From contig CM055102.1 in assembly GCA_029204225.1 (NCBI GenBank), forward strand, positions 25,017,390 through 25,081,389: DNA of 64,000 nucleotides, given 5' to 3'. Source of the DNA: Diphasiastrum complanatum (taxonomy: Eukaryota > Streptophyta > Lycopodiopsida > Lycopodiales > Lycopodiaceae). Below the pieces are notes generated by a model. The model had not been told where the DNA came from. It was given only the letters and a program-made list of their open reading frames with translations, and searched no databases. A program made the position numbers and the translations under genes. This document shows, one piece after another, positions 55,602-64,000 of this stretch (position 1 is the first letter of the stretch; each line of letters opens with the position of its first letter).

Positions 55602-58600
55602 TGGTGGCAGCGCAGGCTATGGCTGGAGCAGCAACAGGCGGCGCTCCAGGAGGTCCGTCAGTTGGCTCAGCAGCGAGGAAATTCAAGCTGCAGAAAGAAA
55701 GCGAGCTACGGGTGGAAGTGGGTTGGGATGCTCCTCTCAGATTACAGCTTATTTCTGGCACAGCTGAGGTGTTTGGGACGGAGCTGCCTCCTGCTTTCTG
55801 GCTCTCATTCCCACCAGCACAGAAATTCGCGGTACTGAAATTTCCTTTCATGCTGTTCTGCATTCATCATTTCTCAGATTGTTTAGAAAAGTAAAGTTCG
55901 CGTTTGATACAATGACTTAATGATTAATGTGGGTTTAGGATTTACGGTTTACACTTTCAAGAAGCTTGACGTTTTTTTATCTGGATAGTTCGACGGTTTC
56001 CTTGGGAATATGTATTTGTTGCTCATTACTCGGAATGATTTACTTTTTCTTGGCCAAAATAACTGAATTCCAAGAGAATTTGGGAGGTCACAAGACTTTA
56101 ATATTTCTATGCTCATAGATATCCTAGATCCAGTAGACCCGTTCGAATTTTCTTCTGACGTTCGAATTTCAAATAAAAAAACCCTATCCATAAATCATTT
56201 TTCTTTTAAAAAAAAGGGCGGGAAAAAGAATGTTTCAAATTCAAAGGCTCAAATCCAGAATTGGATTTTAGATTCGATCAGGCGAGTTTTGAATTGCTAT
56301 TCGCTCTTAACATGGTAAGACTCCCTCAAAACTTAAAATGCTAAGACTAACTTTGAACAAAATTGCCAAGTTTTCGGTATAGATACAAATATTGTACAAC
56401 TCAAGAAACATTTGTTGGATACAGTTCATTTGAGAAGTTTATCTTTGTGCAGCTCAGCCATTTGCTGATTATTATTTACTGAACTAATGTGAAATGCTCA
56501 GGATTGATCATAATAAGTCCTAGGGACTCCTAGCTATACTTCGTTTCTTTGAAGAGGTGGTATGTAATAATATCGCTTTAGTTTTCTGATCACGCATCTC
56601 ATTCTTTATTCTAGCTCCTGGAGGTTGGGGTTTCGCATGGTTAGTCTTTTCAGATAGAAAAGTTGTGGATGTTGTCGGTGGCGTAATGATATAAATTTCT
56701 TTTCATGCAGGTCTTTACTTGGAGTGGGGCAGATATAGAAATTGAGGGCGTTTCTGAAGTTGCATACATTGCAGATGAGGTACACCTCTTTGCATGATTT
56801 CTTAGCTCTGCATGCTTGCTGCCCCTCTATTTTGTAGTCACATTTGCTGTTTGTGATTTACCTTCGGAGGTTGGGTGTCAACTCATGCAACTTGTACTGG
56901 CTTCTTGGGGTTGGCATTTTGAGGGACACAGACTCCAATGGTGAGTTACATCAATGTGCATGCTGTTTTGGAACGTAGGCGTCACAAGGCAAAAGAAGCA
57001 ATGGCAGCTGAAGCATTATCAGCACCGTTTACTGCTCGCTCTGAACAGGTTTGCCTGATTCATTCCTGATTCTAGATGCGTGAATGGTTGATTATGTTCA
57101 ATTTGACATTATGTTTGACTGTGCACTACTTGCACTTCTGCTTGGTTACATAATCTAAAGAATAAAACTTTTCATGTTTGAGTTTTTATCTGTATTTTTT
57201 TACCTTGTACTTGCTCTTCCTCATTTGTTTGCTAAGCATAATACTGGACCATTCTGTATATGTAAAACATGCTTCTCTTTCCGTCTGTGTTTGGACCTAC
57301 TTTTTTTTACTGCTTATGTTAAAAGTTAAAAACTTAATTTATTACAGATAATAATTTCTGGAAGACATCATGCCTTTCAATGATATATCAGTATTGTTCA
57401 GGAATAATTTATGTTGTTGCGCCTGCAATGGATGATAAATAGATTGTCTATATGAAACTCTGACATATAGTTACAGTAAGTTGTGGTTTGGGTAAGTGTC
57501 ATTGCTGATGCATGCATTTTGTTAAGCAGGGACCCAGAGTGATTGTGATGGGGCCAACAGATTCAGGAAAGAGCAGCTTGACAAGAATGCTACTTAGTTG
57601 GGCGGCAAGACAAGGATGGAGGCCAATGTCTGTAGATCTAGATGTAGGCCAGGGCTCTATTACAATACCAGGCACTATTGCTGCTACTCCAATTGAAATG
57701 CCAATTGATCCAGTCGAGGGAATTCCCCTTGATGTGCCACTTGTGTACTTTTATGGACATACTACACCCGGGTATTACACCTATGAACATAATAAAAGGA
57801 TCATTCTTGTTGTTTAGATCTTCTTACTATTTTGTTTGGAATGGAAATTTTCCAAGCCGGACATCAATCTTAATATGGTGAAGTTCCTTGTCCTGTGTCT
57901 CAAAAAAGCTATTTGCAGTGTGAATACAGATCTGTACAAAGCCTTGGTAAAGGAGCTAGCAAAAACATTGGACATGCAGCTCTCAACCCATGCAGATGCT
58001 CGGGCAGCAGGCGTGGTGATAAATACGATGGGATGGGTGGAGGGTGTGGGTTATGAGGTGCTTGCCAATCATTGATCTGGCTTATTACATTTTCAGATGT
58101 TGTAAGATTGAGTAGTCAAAAGAGAGTCACAGTAAGCGCAGCTTGAAGACAGCGAGGTTGATTGTCAGTTTGTGCATTTGTTGAGGCAATTGCTGAAGTT
58201 ATAGAGCTCAAAGTATCAAGCTGTTTTGGGAAAATTGTCACAGTAATTTATTACATGAGCTCATTGGCAAATTGAATCTGTCCTGGCCAGTTCAACTTAC
58301 TTTTTTGGCCACGGTCTCTCATAATTGCCCACTGTAGAGGGATTGCCACCTATCAAGGGTAGTTGAATTGAGCTTTTTGTATTGTTCACATTCTGGTGTG
58401 GACCTTTCTTTTCCCCACAACTATTCCTGGTTTCTTCCTGCTTTTTAATTTTTGCACTCTGTTTTTTATAAGTTAAGAAGGGTCATTGACCTCAATTGCC
58501 AAAGATTGTTGTATGTTCGCTGGGATAACCTTATGATATTCTTTCTTTGGCCATATACAAAGTTGTGTTCTGCTATTATATCATATTTCTAGTTCCTGGC

Positions 58601-59044
58601 TAAAAGGTACATGCTTGTGTATAGTCTTATTTTTAAACAAGTGCTTGCATTTAATAACTGTTTACCTGCTTTTCAGCTTCTTCTGCACTCGATTGATGCA
58701 TTCAATGCAAAAGTGGTCTTAGTTCTGGGGCAGGTCTGTGATATTTTGTGGATTCAGTCACATGGATTACTTTATCTAGCTCTTAAGGTTTTTGGTCATT
58801 TGCTGTGTGATTAACATCTATAAGATCTTCTTGGATAGGATACACTGTTTGCCTTTCAAATTTTTTCTTGTTATACTGATAATTCAAAGCCACCTTTGAT
58901 CGAATTCAGGAAAAACTCTATAGCATGCTGCATGATGTTCTCAAAGCAAAACCTGGAGTGGACATTGTTAAACTTCATAAGTCTGGTGGCGTAGTTGCTC
59001 GGAATTCAAAATATCGTCAAAGAAGTCGAATCTTCAAAACAAGG
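55598..59044 (+). CDS. CLP1-like mRNA 3'-end-processing factor (5' seven exons)
   Basis: Exons: 55598-55831, 56711-56779, 56932-57048, 57530-57771, 57919-58057, 58677-58733 and 58910-59044. All introns are GT-AG and all joints keep frame, giving 331 residues. The N-terminal domain has FGTELPPAFWLSFPP and the spliced KFA-VFTW joint. Exon 4 opens the kinase domain with Walker A GPTDSGKSS (residues 148-156), followed by SVDLDVGQGSITIPG. Later exons give INTMGWVEGVGYE, VVLVLGQ and VKLHKSGGVVARN. Known CLP1 proteins bind ATP, belong to cleavage factor II in pre-mRNA 3' processing, and in animals phosphorylate RNA 5' ends. Arabidopsis CLPS3 is the obvious relative. About 110 C-terminal residues of the usual 440 or so are not found before 64000; a copia fragment lies 600 bp after exon 7. 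Either a very long intron or a truncated gene is possible. Confidence 0.93.
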
Positions 59045-59636
59045 GTACGACCTGTGTTTTAGTTTACTTTGTGACAAGTAATTCTTGATTAAAGTTTTTA
59101 AGATTTCACGGCTTAAATAAAAAAGATTACTATTTTTAGTAATTGTAGTACAACAAGTGTAGAATGTAGTAGGATGCATTTTATCTTTGACTATTGCTAT
59201 AATTACCATTTTGACAAAATTCCAAGAATTGGTAGTAGTGACTGCATTCTTAAAAATTTTACTAAATTCTTGGGCTTCGGTACCATTTGGTTTGGGGGGT
59301 GCAATAATTGCGACAATTTTGGGCTACGGTGCAATATTTATAAATTTTGGGAATTTTGGGCTACGATGCATAAATAAATATTTTACGGACAACATCTAAT
59401 CTGTTTTCAAGGTACACTTTCCGTTGGCAAATTGGCTTGGTTTAAGCCTAAGCACACATATCAAGTTGTGCAGAAATTAATGCAATAATTTTGAACCTCA
59501 AACCACATCAAGAATTCAAGTTGTTGGAGTTATTGATTTTTTTGGACCATCTTGCAAACAGCTTATAATTCTTGTTTTTGATACCACGCAATCTTTGGGC
59601 CTATTTTGTTACTTTACATTTTGATATCCATCATTC

Positions 59637-60655
59637 ATGGATTCCTCTAGTGACTTCGCCGTCATAGAGAAATTTGATAAGGGCAATTTCCACACGTGGA
59701 AGTTTAAGCTTGAAATGGTTCTATTGGCCAAAGACTTATGGGATGTAGTCACTGGTATTGAGGTTGGGCCAGAAATCGATCAGCCAGCCAGATGGAGGCA
59801 AAAGGATGGCAAGGCACTTGCCACTGTTGCTGTGAGTCTCAAAGATTCAAAGATTCCACAAATTAGCATTGGAGGAAGCTCAAAGGAAGTGTGGGACATC
59901 TTGACGGGGCTATACGAGGTCAAGGATTTTAGTTCGAAGCTGTTGCTGAAAAAGAGGTTCTTCTCTTTCAAGATGAATGAGTTTGAGCCCGTGACTATTA
60001 ATGTAAACAACTTCAAGTCACTTTTGGAGCAAATATGCATCGATTGGCTCTCCCGTGGATGATTCATATGCTGTTATGACTTTGCTCTCGAGCCTATTGG
60101 AAAACTTGAATATTGGACTATGATAGTGTCAACACAACGTGAGTTGACATTGCAGAGCGTCATATCCATGTTTCTTCAAGAGGAAATTAGAAGATCTTCC
60201 TGTAGTTTTGACGGGGTTGTTGCACTGTTCACAAAGGAGAGTAAATAGAAAAACAACAAGGTCAAACAAAGCTTAAACCCTATCAGCTCTCAAGTGAAAT
60301 TAGATCAGAGGGTTCAACAATCTAGTGAAAAGACTTCTTCTAAATCTAACATTGTTTGCTATTATTGCAAGAAGAAAGGGCATATGATCAAGGATTGTAA
60401 GAAGTTACAAGCAAAGAAGAAGAGTCAGCTACAAGCCAATGTATCAGAAGCTGATTTAGAGGAGTCAGAGAACCTAGAGAACGCTTTCATGGCAAGACAT
60501 GAAGACACTCAAGGTCTTGGATCTTGGTACCTAGATTTTGGGGCAACACAAGACCTCCTCAATCATAGGGATTGGTTTGTGGAATACACTGAGTGTTTCA
60601 AATGAATTTGTATAGCTTGGAGATAGTTCTCATTTGATTGCTGGTGAATGAACAA
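59637..60655 (+). pseudogene. Ty1/copia gag-protease remnant
   Basis: ATG at 59637 opens a 141-codon gag N-terminus (FDKGNFHTWKFKLEMVLLAK, then SSKEVWDILTGLYEVK). After a stop at 60060 gag continues in another frame (LTLQSVISMFLQEEIRRSS near 60150). From 60294 a second frame has a complete knuckle CYYCKKKGHMIKDC (60355-60400) and the protease W-Y-L-D-F-G-A-T-Q near 60520-60550, where the usual Ser after the catalytic Asp is Phe. A following LGDSSHLIAGE phrase ends at about 60655, where the element is cut. The same lineage occurs at 1020-1450 and 1582-2345. It sits 600 bp after the last CLP1 exon found. Confidence 0.87.
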
Positions 60656-60693
60656 TATAATTGCTGCTATGATAGCATGATAAAATTATCATC

Positions 60694-60846
60694 ATTTGAC
60701 CTGTCAGGATATGTACTTAGAATGAAACAATCTAACCACTTACTAAAATGTACTTTTCTAGTACCTACTACTAGACTTTAATCATTCTAATATTGTATTC
60801 TTGGTTAGAATGGTTCATTCTCAATACAAATCCTGACGGGTCAAAT
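60694..60846. mobile_element. MITE-like foldback element, about 153 bp
   Basis: The left arm ATTTGACCTGTCAGGATATG and the right arm reading inward (ATTTGACCCGTCAGGATTTG) form long terminal inverted repeats of about 45-50 bp. Further pairing goes into the centre (TAGAATGA and TCTAACCA words on both arms). It has no coding capacity. No clear target duplication is visible, so the superfamily is open. Confidence 0.7.
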
Positions 60847-60849
60847 AGT

Positions 60850-63800
60850 GATAGATCAAATTGCCCTCAACATGGGCATGACAATGAGCTATACATTATA
60901 CAAAAACCAATACAGTGATGTTGAAGTAGGTATCCTTTGGGGTTAAGAATCCTTTGACATTACTTGTTGCTACAAGTGCTCGAGCGTGGTCCTTTAGAAG
61001 TGTTATGCAAAAAAGAATGTGTATAGGCTCTCATAAAAGATATCAATAGAACTCCTCAAAGTGAACCAAAACTTGTGGTTGACGTTAACAATAATGTTGC
61101 TAAACTTGAAACAGAGTATAATAGTAGGATATGGTGTCATGAAACATATTACAAGCCATACTGATAGCAAGTAGCTATAGTCTATACATGATTAGACTTG
61201 GCTTCTAGAGAATACAATAAGTCCCATCATAGTGGGAAGCTAGCTTCTAAGTCTGAGACTGACCCTTAAGAAATTATGTTGAGAGTTTGAGATGGACATC
61301 TTATCTTTCCTCAGACTCTACATATTGTCTATACTTATCCATGGTTGTTGAATATGTTGCAAATGTTGTTGTACGTTCATGAATCATGATAATATGTCTA
61401 GCTGTTGATAAGGAGGAAGCCTTTGTAATTGGAGTATAGCAGTGTATCTCAATCCTTTTGTAAGGAATGTTCCCAACATTTGAAACATAATATGTTCCTT
61501 ATGCATGAAACATGCCAAAAATATAATGAGAACTTTTTTGTTGTTCCCCTATTATTACTTGCCAGCAATTCTAGCATTTAATGATGTACGCATTGTGGAT
61601 TAGTCTACCAACTCATCATTTGGGTGAATGTCTAAGTAATCGAAGGGCTGTAATACGTAGTGTAGTCAAAGGATTGATTGCACAGATAAACGGATGTACT
61701 TTTTATTTCACTTATGGTTTTCGGTAGTCGATTTCACTATCTAGTGTAGATGACTGTACTGTTTATCTAGGAGGATTGTTTAGTAGCTGAAAGATTGACT
61801 ACTTACGTGAACAATTAGATTGTTATTCAATGGAACAATTGATTGCTTGAAGGGATCGATCGTTCAAATGTTTTAAGATTTGGAAAACCTAGGACAATAG
61901 ATGGCACTTTTGTTGTTAGGGTTCAGGTCATAATACGTTAAGAAGAAGGTTGTTTAGGCAAAGGTAGCTAGAATACTTGTTAGAATGGAATGCACCATAA
62001 CTCGTTAGAAAGAGGAGAATGAGAGTTTTCCAATAGTGTCTTTACATGTTGGAAGTGATGCTTGCATGGCGAGTGATGACCAAGAAAGTCATTTTACAAA
62101 GTTTGCCAACTAAATGACTTTGTGGATGCTGTTCACACAAACCAAGGCACCATTTTTCCCAAAGTAGAAGAGTGCACTTCTCCATGTTTGATTATGGTGC
62201 ATTATATCCGATCATCAATGCTCTAGCTTATCCTCCTCTCTACCTATAAATATAGATCGTGTGGAGAAGGCATGACCACCCTTTGTTCTTGTTGGAGTGC
62301 GAGGTCAGGAAATGGCACGCTAGAGAGGAGATAATCTAATGGTTTCTTCTTGTGACTCTATGCGGAGACTATTCGTTCTCTAGGAGTGAATTAGCCAACA
62401 ACAAGGTATGCCTACGTTTTGGAGGTGCAATTGGTAAGCATGTATCACCTCTCTTTTCTTTATTTCCTTGTACATTTCTCTAGCTTTAAGTGTTTGTGTT
62501 GTAGTGGTTGTAGGAGGTACAACAAGAGGATTTCGTTTCTCTCCTAGCTCAAAGCTCTTACGTTACATGTAGGTATTTGTGTGCTTCTGAAGGGTTGTTA
62601 CTATTCTTCTTCCAAATATCAGTGCTTTTGTGAAGGTGCCTACTCCATTGTGCATTCCGTTTGCCACCTGTATTGAGCAATCAAATTAACTACTTGACCT
62701 ACATCTTCCTCTGCTTGTCTCTTTTAAGAAATGCATATCGATCCTCTTATGTAGATACTTGCATAGGATACTACATCTTGGATCTTGATTGCTGATGTAC
62801 TAAGCAATTGTATTGCTTGTACAACTTAGTTGATCCATCTCTCTCTCTCTCTCTCTAGACATCGGATGTCGATCTTGTTAGTTAATCTAAGTAAGGATGA
62901 TGATTCAATGATGTATGCATGCTTTTGGTGTGAGATGCAGGTTGTGGTTTAGGGTAAAAGATCTCCCTTGCAACACTTTATTGTGGTGGAAAGTGAGCTT
63001 TAGTGCATTGATTCTTGCATGGGTTTTCCCATATTGTGATGCATTTCTCTCACTTGGCCTCGTTATATGTTCTAGTTTACAACTGTATATATTTAGTGAG
63101 TGTCGCATGAGCTGGCCTCCATTTGTGTTGGGATCTCTTCCATGGCTGATAAATCTTCGTCTACTTGTCTTTAGGCTTGATTATCATTGTATGATTGTTT
63201 CTTTGCCCTTGTTCTCACATAATGGTACTCAGGGCTGATGTATGCAATTGTGGATATGTGTGCATGTGCCTTTATTGGATTGGCATGTCTAACGTGCTGA
63301 TTTTTGAGTGTACAACTTGCATACTCTGATGGTTGGGTGGTTGAAGGTTTTGCATAATAAGTTACTGTTTTTGGAAAATTAGTGGAATTTCAGTATTAAT
63401 TTGTGGTTGGATAAGTTACTTTTGGCAAAATCAACCTAGATGTTGCCAACTTCAAGCTGTTGGGAAATGATCTTAATAGGTGAATTCAACAGGCAAACTA
63501 GAAAAGAAAAGTTATGTTTGTAAGTGGGGAAAATGATTCTTTTTGACTTGTTTCATTCATCGACATTAACAGTGAGATGTATTCAAAGGAAGCTTGCTTG
63601 ACCACCATCCTCTTTTTTTGGAGCTAAATGTGCTAATGCTAACTTTAATGTTAAAATCTTAAAATTCACAAAGTAAATTTATATTTACACTACATAGACA
63701 AGAGGCTTTTGTCAGTAACGTAAAGAAGGCAGTTGCTACATCATCATTGAGACATTGTAGATATTAAATATGAAAGTTTTTATTAAGCAAACATGAAAAG

Positions 63801-64000
63801 TGCAGAAAAATTCTTAAGCTACAAAAAAAGCACAAAAGAGATAAAGGTTGGTTTTACATGAAATTTATGGTTTGATCAAGAATGTAAGGGAGCTAGGATG
63901 AAACATTTTTAGTGTGGGGTTGTGGGGGCAGCTAGCAACGAACTCAAGAACAAGACAACACTCTAGTGGATATGTGGCAAATGGTTTTGGAGGACAATAA
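60850..64000. other. No gene recognised (right flank)
   Basis: The missing CLP1 C-terminal exons were looked for here and not found. Open frames at 62905-63238 have no recognisable motif. A (TC)n tract of about 9 units lies at 62840-62858. Confidence 0.4.
62244..62255 (+). promoter_or_regulatory. TATA-like box
   Basis: CTATAAATATAG preceded by a C-rich block. It could belong to an LTR or to a gene running off to the right, but no coding exon can be tied to it. Confidence 0.3.

Noticed and set aside
62905-63238. 107-codon plus frame considered as a CLP1 C-terminal exon
   Set aside because: It contains none of the residues expected of the CLP1 C-terminal domain and has no matching splice phase to exon 7.

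Overview
This window looks like a nuclear segment of a large, transposon-rich land-plant genome. Two host genes carry the evidence. One is an intronless ATL-type RING-H2 E3 ligase (40539-41108, minus) closest in layout to plant ATL67. The other is the first seven exons of a CLP1-like mRNA 3'-end-processing factor / polynucleotide kinase (55598-59044, plus) with GT-AG introns. Nearly everything else recognisable is mobile DNA. A seed plant, possibly a gymnosperm, would fit the density and age of the elements, but this is inference; no species marker is visible.

Layout. 0-3 kb: two divergent Ty1/copia gag-protease remnants. 3-7 kb: AT-rich DNA without genes. 7-9 kb: an LTR-like repeat, a copia RT/RNase H scrap and a minus-strand solo LTR with primer-binding site. 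11.5-16.5 kb: a structurally complete LTR retrotransposon (5-bp duplication CAACT, about 97% similar LTRs) that lacks a recognisable reverse transcriptase. 16.7-19.1 kb: a broken minus-strand gene of unknown family with its own TATA box. 19.5-21 kb: Ty3/gypsy RT-RNase H. 21.7-26.2 kb: two partial copia elements of one family joined head to tail through one shared LTR. 26.5-27.5 kb: another copia RNase H with the start of its 3' LTR, which carries 55-bp tandem repeats, then a CACTA transposase scrap. 28.2-30.9 kb: Ty3/gypsy gag-protease. 32658-37780: a complete hAT transposon with exact 8-bp target duplication and a six-exon BED/DUF659/hAT-C transposase gene. 40.5 kb: the ATL gene. 42.5-45.7 kb: gypsy RNase H-integrase, then an unrelated LTR with an unassigned ORF. 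45.7-51.2 kb: a 5.5-kb stretch with no genes. 51.2-54 kb: an inverted third copy of the 22-26 kb copia family. 55.6-59 kb: CLP1. 59.6-60.7 kb: a copia gag-protease remnant in or after the CLP1 gene. 60.7-64 kb: a MITE-like hairpin and DNA without genes.

How the parts relate. The host genes are independent and are not an operon. Several retroelement copies belong to shared families: 1.0, 1.6 and 59.6 kb; 22, 24 and 52 kb; and the LTR-like repeats at 7.1 and 44 kb. The most distinctive items are the well-preserved hAT element with palindrome-rich ends, the recently moved but RT-less LTR element, and two uncharacterised coding regions (16.7-18.9 kb and 44.8-45.7 kb). All exon, frame and repeat assignments were made by reading the sequence; no database search or alignment program was run.
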